Positions 46,269 through 58,749 of a DNA stretch of 64,000 bases are shown here, one piece after another. Under the pieces are notes generated by a model that did no database searches, was not told where the DNA came from, and was given only the letters and a program-made list of their open reading frames with translations. The DNA comes from Moringa oleifera (lineage: Eukaryota; Streptophyta; Magnoliopsida; Brassicales; Moringaceae): contig JAJFZO010000566.1 in the NCBI GenBank assembly GCA_021397835.1, forward strand, positions 6,820,001-6,884,000, read 5' to 3'. Both the position numbers and the translations under genes were made by a program. Within the stretch, counting starts at the first letter, position 1, and the number at the start of each line of letters is the position of its first letter.

Positions 46269-49200
46269 TCAGGTGTAAGACTTCTTTACAATATTTAAAT
46301 TAATTGGTTTAGGGAAATCATCACCGTCCATTTTAGCTAGGATTAAGGCTCCTCTAGAGAATGCTTTATTCATAAAACATGGGCCTTCCCAATTTGGTGC
46401 CCACTTGCCTCAGGGATTTGAAACATTCTCAGGAATCTTTGTCAACACTAAATCACCTTTTCTAAATACACTTGGGTGTAATCTTTTATTATATGCTTTT
46501 TTTATTCTGCTTTGGTACAGCTGCCCATGGCAAATAGCTTTAAGGCGTTTTTCATCAATCAAGTTTAACTGTTCATATCAAGCTTTGATCCACTTTGCTT
46601 CTTCGAGTTCAGATTCCATGAGCATTCTTAATGAAGGAATTTCAACTTCTATGGGCAATACAACTTCCATTCCATATACCAATGAATAAGGAGTTGCCCT
46701 AGTAAAGGTTTCTACGAGCAGGACATATCGATAAATGATTTCTTTTTTAATAAAACGATTGACCATAACTTTAGTAACATTAGCAAAAGAACCCGCTTCT
46801 ACCCATTTCTTGAAGTAATCAATGAATACTAGGATAAATCCCATGATGTAGGCTTTACACTTGGCAACATTGTTAGTGGAATTGAAATCTAATTGAGCTA
46901 TGAATGGACAGTATTGTTTATTTGGTAACATTAGGATTGTGCTAACCTATGCCCCAGAATATTTGATGCCTCATCAAAAAACATTTTCCAAGTGTCTAAC
47001 CTTTCCTCTTTGTCTGTGGGCATAATTACCATTAAGTCCTCATCTGAAAAATCAAACCTTATCGATTGATAATTTTCAGTAGCACGATCAGCCAAAAAGT
47101 CTATTATGGCACTTCGTTTGATTGCCTTTTGGGAAACATATACAAGATCGTACTCTGACAAAAGTACTTGCCATCTAGCCAGCTTGCTGGATAACAAAGG
47201 TTTTTCAAGCAAGTACTTGATGGGATCTAACTTAGCAATCACCAATGTCGTGTGAATCAACAAATATTGGCGAAGTTAGTGTGCAGCCTAAGCCAATGCA
47301 CAACAAATCTTCTCAAATGCTGAATATTTTGACTTATAATGAACTTTTTGCTCACGTAATGAATGATATGCTTTTTCTTACTAGGCTCATCTTGTTGCAC
47401 TAATACATAGCCTAATGACCTTTCACACACTGTTAAATACAAAATTAATGGCTTCCTAGAATTGGCAGCATCAGTACTCGAGCGTTGGACATATACCCTT
47501 TTATTTTGTCAAAATCTATTTGGCATTCTTTATCCCATTCACCAGCATGATTCTTTCTTAATATCTTAAAGGCGAGATCACATATGTTTGTCAATTAGGC
47601 TATAAATCTTTAAATATAATTCAACCTTCCCAGAAAGCCCCATACTTCTTTCACTATTTTATGTGGTGGCAAATTCTGAATCTTCTTGATTTTGTTAGGA
47701 TTAACTTCAACACCTTTCTCACTTACGATAAAGCCTAACAGTTTTCTTGATTTCACGTCGAAAGTGCACTTATTCAAATTCAACCATAACTCATAGTTTC
47801 GAAGTCTTTCGAAAAGTTTTCTTCAATCCTCCACATGAACTTCATCTTTCTTGGATTTGGCTATCATGCCATCAACATAAACTTCAATTTTTTTATGCAT
47901 CATATCATGAAATAAGGTTAATGTAGCGTTTTGGTAAGTTGCGTCATCATATTTCAATCCAAATGGCATTACATGATAGCAAAATGTTCCTTAAAGGGTG
48001 ACAAATATGGTTTTTTCCATATTCTCTGGTGTCATTTTTATTTGATTATATCCCGAGTATTCATCCATGAAAGAAAATAAAGAATATTTGGTTATATTAT
48101 CCATAAGAGTGTCGATATGCGGCAACAAAAAATTATCCTTGGGACTTGCTCGATTAAGCTCTCTATAATCTGCACACATTCGTACCTTACCATCTTTCTT
48201 TGGTACTAAGACTATATTAGCTACCCATTTTGGGTAACATGCCACAGCAATAAATCCTGCACCCGATTTTTTTTTTTGTTTTTTGGATCTCTTCTTTAAT
48301 CTTTAACAACACTTTTGGCTTCATTCTTCTCAGCTTTTGTTGAACTAGCGGACATCCTAATTTTAGTGGTAATCTATGCTTGATGATACTACTATCCAGC
48401 CTTAACATATCTTTATACGACCATGCAAACACATCTGAATATTTACTTAACAATTTTATCAACTCTTCTCTTATATCGGAAGACAAAGTAATCCCAATTT
48501 TTATTTCCTTTTTTTTTGTTTCATTTCCCAAATTAATAGTCTCTGTGAACTCTTTATGCGATGTAATTTGTTCTCTTATTCAACAATTCTTAATAAATTT
48601 GAGGGTAATATATGTTCTTCACTATTTTCTTCTGATTCAAAATAATCTTGATATAGAAATCCTTTGGGATTTGATTCAAAATTAACATTCATAGCATTGG
48701 GATATTCACTATGATGAAAAATGGAATGTTTATTTGGATGCTTGAAAATGAATGAGAACGAAAGGGTGAAGAATAAAACAAATATTAGGTGAAAATAAAA
48801 GATTGCATTCACTAATAATCATCAAATTTAAATATAAAGTTAGAAAATCACATTTTTTTCAACAGCAAAAACTACTAGCAGTTCAGTTATGGTCAAATTA
48901 TTCAAAGAAAATCCTAAGGGACATGGATGGATTCCATAATCTGTCTCGTCTATGCGCAAATCTCATATCATGTTGATTGAAAGGTAAGAAAGCTCTTTTG
49001 CAAGCTGACTTCCAGTTTTGATGATAACATGAATTGGCTTCTTAAGGAGAATAAAACCAGCTGATCCAAATGCCCAATGCAATGAAATACTATAATCGAT
49101 AGGCTTTTACTCATAAGTTTTCCCTTAAAACAACATCTTCCTTTTCTTCTTATTTTCTTCCATCATTTGAGTTTTCTCTATTCTAGTTCTTTTGTAGCCC

Positions 49201-51560
49201 AAGCTAGTCTAATCCTTCTTTTTAAGGATATCCAAGGCCATCCCTATCCTTTGCAAATTCTTCCTCAATCCTCTTCCAACTTTGTACCTTTTACCTAGTT
49301 TGTCCTAATTAGAATTTCATATTTTTAGAGATGTGAGGCTCCTATGCCCATGCCTGTTCAGTAGCATTCACAAATTGTAATGCTTTGAATGAATAATCTT
49401 TAATGTTTTTTGGAGCCTCAATATAGGAGTGGTTTGATAAAATTGAAGCTATGATGTCTTCTTTTCTTTTAATGGCTATAAGCTGATTATACACAATCAT
49501 TTTGACTTGCTGGTGTAGGGTCGAAGGCACAGCCCCTATCATATGAATCTAAGGTCTTCCAAGCAAGCAATTAAAAGAGGTATTAATGTCCATTACTTAG
49601 GATTCAATGTTGTTTGCATACGGACCTATCCTCATTGGCATTTCTATAACCCCCGCACTTCCCTTTTTGAGTTGTCAAATGCTAGTACTGTTATTATACT
49701 CTGACTTATGTATGACATATCGAAGGGAAGCCTCTTCAGAGTTGATAAGGGCATTACATTCGATGAGGACCCATTATCTCTCAAGACCTTGGAGATGGTA
49801 TAGCCCTTACATTTAATTGATATGGGTAAGGCCTTAGTAAAACCTCTCCCATCCATTGGAATTTCATCATTACTGAATATGATAAAATTATGAGCTGTCA
49901 AGTTTCCCACTAAGTCACCCATCTTTTCTAAGGATATGTCATGGAGCACATAGGCATTCTTTAACACCTTATTTGGGACTCACGATGAGACTCTAACCTT
50001 CGTAAGAGTGATAACAATGAGATCTTTGCTGGCGTTTTTTGTAATTAGTCAATTACATTGTATTCACTATGCTTGATGAATTTTAAAAACTTTAAAGCCT
50101 CCTCTTTAGTGACAGGATGTTTTCTACCAAATTTTTTCTCTTTCTCCTTCTCACTTGAGTAGGTTGTAAATGGTTTTTCTTTAGGTTCTGTTGGGCTATA
50201 ACACCTTCACTCTAACTAATATGGCTCGGCCCTGCCACATTAGCTACATTGGATTCTCCTTTTTTTTATTTGGACTTGATAATTTCAAGGAATAGCATGT
50301 CTATTCTTGTATGGAAAACGCGTTGGTACCTTGATAACAACTTTTGACTAAGTGCTTCCCAATAGTATTATTGTATTTGCTTTAGGATTTGTTGCCTTAA
50401 GTAAGCATGCTATCACAAATGGCTTTAATTTTCAATCGAGACTATCAACGATCCTTTTTCTATAGTTTTTAACATGTTAACTGTCGGTTACCCATGCATT
50501 GGTAGTGGATTATTACCCATATTCAGGCTGAGGTCTGTATCAACAAGGCCCCATGATCAACTAAAGATTGGATCTTGTACTTAAATGCTATGCAATTCTC
50601 TATATTATGACTAATCACTCCACTGTGGTAAGAGTCGCCTTTGGGTCGTACCACTTGGGATATAGAGGTTGTATCGATTTCAAAAATGCTGGGGCTACTA
50701 ACAATCCTTCTAGTAATTAGGGATATAACTTTGCATATATCATAGGGATTGTTCTTATGAGGTCCCTCACACATTGATTTTGGGGTCTTACTTGTTAGGG
50801 ATTGGGTTGGTTAAGATTTTGGGGAGTAATAAGACATAATAATGATAATGGTCGTTGCTGTGTTGGTAACCTTGGTACTATATAATGATGTTTATGGCCA
50901 AATAATGGGTGTAGGGTAGAGGATCCTTGAAAACAGGTACGGATGAGGTCACGGGTTGAAAAATGGAGGTTGATAAAAAGTTTGTTGAGAAATATGGTTT
51001 GTTTTTCTTTCTTTTTTTTTTTTTTTTGGTCGTTGTAGCTTTCTTTGCATTATTTGGAACTTCTAACCATCTAAGTCTATAGGCATTCTAAAAAATCTCC
51101 CTATGTCTAACTATTTTGATAAATTTTTCACCTGACATACCAAGTAGCTTCTCATAGAATAGGGTTTCAGAGTATTGATAAATAATTCTGAAAACTTATA
51201 TTCAGACAAAGTGGAATGGACTCTTACTACAACTTCACACCACCTTCGAGTATATTCTTTGAAGGATTCATCATTTTTCTTGCACATATTTTGTAAAGTA
51301 CTTCGATTTAGTCTACCATGAAAGTAGTGACTAAAGATGACATTGAAGAACTTCGATAGCTCACCTAAGACAATGGCTTCAACCTTATTCTTATGTAGTA
51401 TTTCACTCTACCATAACTGAAGACCAGAATAAGATGGTTCGATAACCACTAAGACATCAAATATAGACCAATGCAATAAAAATTTTGATTTTGTTTCTGA
51501 TGTGGTGAGCTTCGAAAAAGGGATATTCTTTAGATTACTGCGGTTGTATGGTGCAATTCT
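46269..51560 (-). pseudogene. Ty3/gypsy (Tat/Ogre-like) gag-pol remnant
   Basis: The minus strand reads, with many breaks, gag (about 51.4-51.1 kb: NMCKKNDESFKEYTRRW, FINTLKPYSM; 50.77-50.52 kb: YHSGVISHNIENCIAFKYK), a retropepsin-like protease (49.97-49.65 kb: TKALPISIKC, VLRDNGSSSNVMPLSTLKRL), reverse transcriptase (48.3-47.5 kb: KMRPKVLLKIKEE-like start, VANIVLVPKKDGKVRMCADY, SLFSFMDEYSGYNQIKM, MPFGLKY, VYVDGMI, KCTFDVKSRKLLGFIVS), RNase H (47.4-46.85 kb) and the end of integrase (46.85-46.27 kb). The RT catalytic YVDD is YVDG. The join AYIMG/FILVFIDYFKKWVEA shows that the integrase N-terminus has been deleted; a second deletion before ATPYSLVYGMEVVLP removes much of its core. The integrase tail GALILAKMDGD ends at TGA, 46269. 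Dead element. Confidence 0.92.
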
Positions 51561-53360
51561 AGTTCATAACATTTTATTTTTAGTTGTAAGTAGTAATTAG
51601 ATGTCTGATGTAGTATAAGTGATCAAGGTGATAACTAATACAATGGGAGGAAACTTTCATAGAGTTTCATCACTTTAATGGTGATGTAATACTCGCTTGT
51701 TGCACAAATATGTTGCAGCTGTTTAAGAAATTAAAATTTTAATTTTTAGTAAAAATCTACCTTATCTATCTTTATGATCTACGCATACCACTAATTAATT
51801 TACTAAAGATTCCCTATTATATCTTAATTACACAGTGGATATCAATAATTTCCTTCTTAGTTAGCTCAAAGGCTTTAGAATTTACTCTAAAACTCACATT
51901 ATACACAACTTTAGTATAATAATTGATAACCATCCTTTTATTCCAATTGAGCCTACAAAATGCAGACAGTCACTAATGACAATGTATTTATCTAACTTTC
52001 CTTTAAGTAGCTAATGCATGTTGAAAAGAATACAAAGACAATAGATCTGGTTGTTGTGAAATACAAGGAAAGACTATACAAGGAGCATCCAGCTACAGTC
52101 TTATTTATCTTTATCTCATTGATCACTCATGATAACTTTAATGTTAGACTACATTAAGAGCTAATTTCGTAGGAAGCATTATGTTTGCATAATATTAAAA
52201 ACTATGAAATAGAAATTAGAATACTTATCCTCTTGATGCAAACACCCAACTTATTAACAATTTAAGCCCCATTTCTTCTATTCAACTTGGGTGATATAGT
52301 ATCATTATTGCTTATTCATTATTGAAAAATTAAAAACCTTAACATACTTCCTCAGACAAGTTAATCAAACAGGATTAACATCAGATGTATGCATAATGGT
52401 CTGCTTAGCCTTACTAATGATTTTCATTACGTTTAGACAGCATTAACTTACATGAGTTACAATTAGTAAAAAAATAAGGGACTAATTGATGAAGATCTTT
52501 GCTCAATGGTCAATAGTTAGCTCAAATTAGAGAATGCCTTGCATGGTTTGTTAAATGCTAACTGTCCTTCTAGTTGTGCACAAATCATTAAGGATACCAG
52601 GCTATAAATGTAGGTGACATTAGATCTTTAACCAATGGTGATAATTTCATTCATCATGAAATTGAATACTAAAAGTCTATAACTTCACTTCAAAATTCAA
52701 GTTGTCGTTGTGGATCTTGTACCTAGTTTCCACAACAACAAAAATTAAGAAACTCATGTTCCTCATAAAGTACTCTTAAAATAAGTAGGATTATACATAG
52801 ATTTGTCTTTAGTATAACAAATGAAAATTCACCCTCTCAAGCATTTGACTAGGGTTTCATTCACCTGCTTAACACAATTACATATTAAGAAACATAGAAA
52901 TATTAAACATCAAGAGTGATGAGATGGTTCCAACCTTTTTCTATATTGACCTTAACTGACCTAACTAATTCTAGATTGGCCAGTGTACAAAGTTGAGCTA
53001 GGACATAACATCTTCAGTTAGAAACTCATGTAAGGTCAGGTTATGGTCTAGGTTTTTAATCTCAAGTTAAGCATTGTTGGCCACAACCATACCTATTTAC
53101 TTGTATTATAATGCTAAATAGTGCCTTCACTTTTTGGTACCACTTTGTTTCAAATATGTTAGGATGAACTATATTAAGCAAGGAAAAAACAAAAACAAAT
53201 TGTCCAAAGATTTCATGGTTTGGCAGATGCTTACATCCACAAAAAAGCTTCTTCGAAGAAGAAGAGTAAGAGAAAACTTGATTATTATGAAGAATTATAA
53301 AGGAAATATAGTCCATTTGGAACTTCTTCTTGGAGCAAGGCTATACACACTATGTCATAC
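51560..53360. other. No gene seen; expected 5' part of the gypsy element not recognised
   Basis: A 5' LTR and primer-binding site should lie here if the gypsy copy were complete. I cannot find sequence matching the LTR-like regions at 32.3-33.9 or 44.1-46.2 kb. No exon series stands out; short open frames near 53.1-53.3 kb overlap on both strands and are not convincing. Confidence 0.5.
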
Positions 53361-53367
53361 CTCATAA

Positions 53368-54000
53368 GGGCAACTATGGCTTGCCTTCCGTTCCCATGAA
53401 CCAAGCGATGCGTGCTCATGTATGCTCACTGGGCACACGATAGAGGGACATAACAACGAGGGGGCTTGCTCTTATGGGTTTGGCTTAGGTGGCTTACCGT
53501 GTGTAGTGGCACGCTAGCCTTATGCCCATGGCGTATTAGCTAGGGCCAACTGTGGCTTATCTCTTGTGCCTATAGACTAGGCGATGCAGAGTTCATGGAA
53601 TACTCTTTGGGCACACAATTGAGTGATGTAGTAATGAGGGGTTGGCTCACGTGGGGTGCCTTTTGCTTAGTTGGCATGTCCTATGCGGTACACTTTGGGC
53701 CTTGCGTCTAAGTTGTGCCTGCTAGTGGCAACCATAGCTTACTTACCATGCTTTTGTACTAGGTAACGCGGCACTTGTGGGATGCTTGATGAGCATACAA
53801 TCAAGGGACGTAACGATGAGGGCTTGGCTCATGTGAGGCACCTTTTACTTGGCTCAGATGCCTTTTGTGATCGCACATTAGGCCTTGTGCCCATGTCATG
53901 CTTGCTGGAGGTAGCCCTTGCTTGCCTTCCGTACCTGTGGGCATTGTTTTAGTGGGACCCTTGCTAGGCGCACAACCCGAGGGAGATGGAAATGAGGTAC
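53368..54000. repeat. Tandem repeat, about 180 bp, 3.5 units; probable rDNA spacer subrepeats
   Basis: Units start near 53368, 53543, 53726 and 53908, giving periods of about 175-183 bp. Shared landmarks in each unit are 'gcaac(t/c)atggctt' at the start, 'gggcacac' or 'gagcatac' in the middle, 'gggac(a/g)taac(a/g)a(c/t)gagg' and 'ttggctca'. It is GC-richer than the surroundings. It begins about 200 bp beyond the 3' end of the 25S rRNA fragment, exactly where rDNA intergenic-spacer repeats lie in plants. The repeat itself is plain; its IGS identity is inference from position and composition. Confidence 0.8.
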
Positions 54001-54205
54001 AAATTTTTGTTATTTTCCTTAAAGTGACACTTGGTTCTCCAAGGCTTCTAGATATTTTTCCAAGTGCTTTCCAATATGATTCTCATTATTTGTAAGCTTA
54101 AGGGGCTTGCCTCTTTTGCTAGGGTCTTTATTTGAAGGGATAAGTTCAAACCTCATGGCATTGAAGATCCTAAACAAAAGGGTAATTATTGTTAGGGTGG
54201 AGGGT

Positions 54206-56652
54206 GGGATGAATTGGAGCAACAAAAGGGTTGAATCTTAGTGGATCGTGGTAGCAAGGCCACTTTGCCATTTATAATACCCCATCATGTATTTAAGTCA
54301 TCTACAAAGAATTTTACCCGCCACTCGATAGAATTATACTTTGAGGAAACCTGTAAGGCACTTCCATCGCACAGGTTTGGATAATAACACTTGGCTTTAG
54401 GGTCAAAAGACCCCTACTATAAGTCGATAATCAAGCAATAAGTGCATGCATCGGTTCTATCCCAAATTCTAACTTGAAGGCACTTAGTCATAATCCAGTG
54501 CACGGTAGCTTCACGCCCCTAGCTTTTGAACCAAGTGCAATGACCAATTATGCGAATCAATGGTTCCTCTCATACTAGGTTGAATTAATTTTGCGACACG
54601 GGCATTAGCAGGGTAAAAATAACCTATCTCACGATGGTCTAAACCTAGCACATGTTCCCTATTGGTGGGTTATCTAACAATTGAAGAATTCTGCTTCATA
54701 ATGATAGGAAGAGTCAGCATCAAAAGATCAAAATGCAATGTCGTTATGAACGCTTGACTACCATAAGCTAATTATCCTTGTAATAACTTTATGCAATCCT
54801 TCAGCTTCAAATTCCAAAGGTCTAAAGGATTGATAGGCCACACTTTCAGCATTTGTATTACACTAGAAATTAGAATCAAATGAGCTTTTATCCTTTTATT
54901 CCACACGAGATTTCTGTTCTTGCTAAGCTCATCTTAGAACCCCTAAGTTATCTTTTAACAAAAGTGTTGCCCCAACTATACTCTCGACCTAACAATGTAT
55001 TTTGCCCGAATTGACCAGCCAAGGTTGGCCTCGAGTCATACAAAAGGGCGACGGTCTGCATTTGATTCACAAAATAAGTAAAACAACGTTAAAAGTAATG
55101 GTATGTCACTTTAGCCCTTTTTGGTTCCTATTTAAACTGCACCTCTCATGTCATTTCACAAAGTCGAACTAGAGTCAAGCTCAACAAGATCTTCTTTTCC
55201 CATTGATTCTGTCTAGTCCGTTCCCTTAGTTGTGATTTTGCTAGATAATGGACAGGGATAGTGGGAATCTCGTGAATCCATTCATGCGCATCATTAATTA
55301 GATGACAAGGCATTTGGCTACCTTGAAAGAGTCATACTTACTCTTATCGTTTATTCGTGCTTTGTTGAATTTATTCACTTTGAAATTTAAGGCATAGGTA
55401 GAAAATCACATTGTGTAAGCATCTGCTAAGACCATTGCAATACTCTATTTTAATTAAATTGTCAAATTCCCTTTATTTATACAATTATAAGTTGGCTGTT
55501 TAATGCTTGAGGAAGGCCCCTGGAAAAGCCATTTTTAGTCTATCCCCTGACTACACTCGATGACCCATTCTCATCATAGGAGTAGCTTAAAGATCAGTGC
55601 ATTGATGATCAACGGGTTCAAAATGGGGATCTCCATGCCTAGCTCTCAAAGCAACTCCTTTTCCTAAGGTTACGGATCCATTTTGTTGACTTTCGTTACT
55701 TATATTATTGCATTGACTAAAGCCTATTCACCTTGGACACTTAATGCGATTATGAGTATGATCAGCTAGGGGAGGCACTCGGTCCTTCGAATTTTCAATG
55801 GCCGCCAGGAGTGCATCGGACATGACACGATGTGTGGTGATCTTCCAACCATTAGACCCTACCTCCAATTGAGCTGTTTCTAAGGTGGATAGTGTATTAA
55901 ACAGAAAAGATCACTCTTTTATAGACCCTCATCGACATCTTTCAATTTCCTAACGTTGTTGTTAACTGCCACGTCTTGTTTTAAAATTTTAAGTAAATTC
56001 CCTTTCGAAGCTCATACTGAGGCACTATCGGATGGTTCCTATGTCTCTTAGGATTGACTAACCCATGTGCAAGTGTCGCTCACATGGAACCTTTCCCTTT
56101 TTTTTTTCTTCAAAGTTCTCATTTGAATATTTTCTACTTTCGCTAAGATCTACACCAATGGTCACTTTGCCCAAGCTTACGCCTTGAGACCTACAGTGAC
56201 CACTACATCCTCTTACTCATTGGAGCTTAGCCCTTACCCTAATGGTGGGGTATAGGTCATGCGATTTAGCACCATCCATTTTCTTAGCTAGTTGATTTGG
56301 CAAGTGAGTTGTTACACACTCCTTAGTACATTTTGACTTCTGTGACTACCATCCTGCAATCTTAATTGACCAACACCTTTTATGGGCACTGTAACTTGGC
56401 TTTTGATTCATCCTGCATCATTAGTTTTGCTTACCAAAAATGGCCCACTTGGAGCTCTTAGTTCCATAGGATGCCTCCATGAAGCAGTTGCCTCGTCCTA
56501 CTTATCTAAAGTTTAAGAATCAATAGAGGGCATTGCACCCCTGATGTCTCTAATCATTGGCTTTACTTGATAGAACTTGCACTAGAGCACCAGTTATCTT
56601 AAGGGAAATTTCTGAGGGAACCATATGCTAAATGATTTGATTAGTCCTTCGC
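54206..56652 (-). rRNA. Degenerate 25S rRNA gene, 3' part
   Basis: The plus strand is the complement of plant 25S rRNA from its 3' end (about 54206, near 'gggttgaatcttagtggatc') back through about 2.45 kb. Landmarks include 'ggttcctctcatactaggtt' (54560; normal sequence has CTCGTACTAGG), 'cctattggtgggtt' (54658), 'gaattctgcttcataatgat' (54688), 'cattcatgcgcatca' (55280), 'aagttctcatttgaatattt' (56112), 'gttgttacacactccttag' (56307) and 'taccaaaaatggcccacttg' (56433). Nearly all differences that I can see are G to A or C to T, as expected from decay of methylated cytosines, plus small deletions. The gene's 5' third is missing; the sequence breaks at about 56652. It cannot be functional. Confidence 0.93.
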
Positions 56653-56659
56653 CTTACTA

Positions 56660-58745
56660 AGCAAGGCGACTCATTTTTCTTTCTATATGCTGAATTTTTT
56701 ATTATATGTAGTATTTTTAGATTTTTTATTTACTTTTATTCTATTTTTTACTTTTTGAATTTTTTGAATTTTTTGAATTTTTAACTTTTTTTGGTTTTTT
56801 TATGTTTTGTATTCCTTTTGTTATTTTCTTAGATTTTTTAGATCCTATAATTTTTTCTCTTCACTCTAATAAATGCGCTATTTTAACTTATAAATTCTCC
56901 TCAAATGATCTAACCTTTCTTTCATTTCTCTATAATAAAATATAAATTTTAAATACATAAATAATTTTAAATATTATTATCTTTGATAACTTAATTTAGT
57001 AAAATAATAATTTTAGACATCACTAAGTGATAGCAATATTTATTACTTTTATTTTTTATTTATTGGATTTTTAAAATTTTATTTTATATTTATATTATTT
57101 GATTATTTTAATATATTTTTGTATTTTATTTTATTTTTATTATTTTTTTCAATAAAATAAATTTTCTTACTTTGTAAAGAGTTTTGTTTCTTTGCTATTG
57201 CTTTTTTATATCTATTGTTTTGATTTTTTTTAATTTTTTCTTTTTTCTTATTTTTTAGTTATTTTGGATTTTTTAAAATTTTTCTTTACATTTATTTTTT
57301 CATTTTCTTGAGCATTTTTAGTTTCTTTCACTTATTTTTTTAGTAACTTTATATTTCTTGAACTTTTTTATTTTATTTAGTTTTCATTTTTTTTATTTGC
57401 TTTTGTTTCTTTTATTTCCAATTATTTTTTCATTTTTATTTTATTAATTTTTAATGATTTATAATTTTTTTAAGATTTTTAGATTTTATTTTATTTTATT
57501 TTTATTTTGTTTAGTTTTTTCATATTTTTAATATTTTATGTATTTTTAATTTTATATTTAATTTAACAAAATTCCAAATATTAGACCTCAATAAGTGGTT
57601 GCACTTTTACTTTTTTTTTTTTTGATTTTTACCTTTTTGCTACTACTTATTCTATATTTGATTTTTTAAATTTTATTTTATTATATGTATTTTATTTTAA
57701 ATATTTTACTTTTTGCATTTTAATTTTTAGAGTTTGATTTATGTATTTTTATGATATATTTTTTTAGAAGATCAACGTAAATCAAATTTATTTTTAAAAT
57801 TTTTATAAAATATTTTATTATCCTTAAATTGTTTTAATTAATTTTAAATTATTTTACTTTTTATTTTCAAAAATTTTATTCTTTTTTGTTTTTCATTTTT
57901 TCAATTTTCTTTGTTTCTTTCATTTTGTTGGATTTTATTACATTTTCTTTTTTCCTTTTTATAATTTTCTTTGATATCTTTTTTTAATATTTAATATTTT
58001 TTTATTTTTTCTTTCGACAAAATCTATTTTTCTTCTTTGTAAAGAGCTTTGTTTCTTTGCTATTGCTGGCTTTTACATGCATTGTCTTGATTTAATTTGA
58101 TTTTTAAATACTTTTTCTATTTTTTAATAACTTTAATTTTTTTAATTTTGTCATTTTTTATTATTTTTTATAGTTTGTTTCACTTATTATCTTTTAATAA
58201 CTTTATTTTTCTTGATTAACAATTACATTGAGTTACAATTTTGTCATTACTTTTGTTACCTTTTCTTTGGTTTATTGTAGGCATTTACACGAGTTTTCAT
58301 TAAATATTTCATCATATCATAGTTTTCTATCACTTTTTTATTATCGTGTAAATGCCTACAACAAACCAAAGTAAAGATAATAAAAGTAATGACAAAATTG
58401 TAAGTCAATGCAATTTTCAATCAAGAAAAATAAAGTTACTAAAAGAAAATAAGTGAAACAAACTAAAAATACGCAACAAAATAAAAAAAAATAGATGTGA
58501 AAAAATTAAAAAACTTGAAGTAACTAAAAAATTTTAAAAAAAGGTAAAAAAATACAACAAAATCAAGACAATATATATTGAAAAAGGCAATAATAAAGAA
58601 ACAAAAGTCTTTACAAAGCCAATCAAACAAAAAATAGTAAAATATAAAATAAATAAAAATAAAAATAAAATATATCAAAAAGTCATACAAAAATCGAATA
58701 AAATTAAAATGTAATAAATTCCAAAAAATTCGAAGAAACTAATAC
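56660..58745. repeat. T-rich/A-rich foldback, copy 2
   Basis: Same organisation as 18240-20335. The inner stem is 'tgtaggcatttacacga' (ending near 58292) and 'tcgtgtaaatgcctaca' (from about 58344), which pair perfectly. The long T-rich and A-rich open frames here are low-complexity by-products. Confidence 0.8.
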
Positions 58746-58749
58746 TGGT

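Noticed and set aside
56635..56675. Helitron-like 3' end (read on the minus strand: small hairpin, then CTAA followed by T)
   Set aside because: The CTAATC is ordinary 25S rRNA sequence (GATTAGTC on the plus strand), and copy 1 of the duplicated segment does not have CTAA at this place. The resemblance is accidental.
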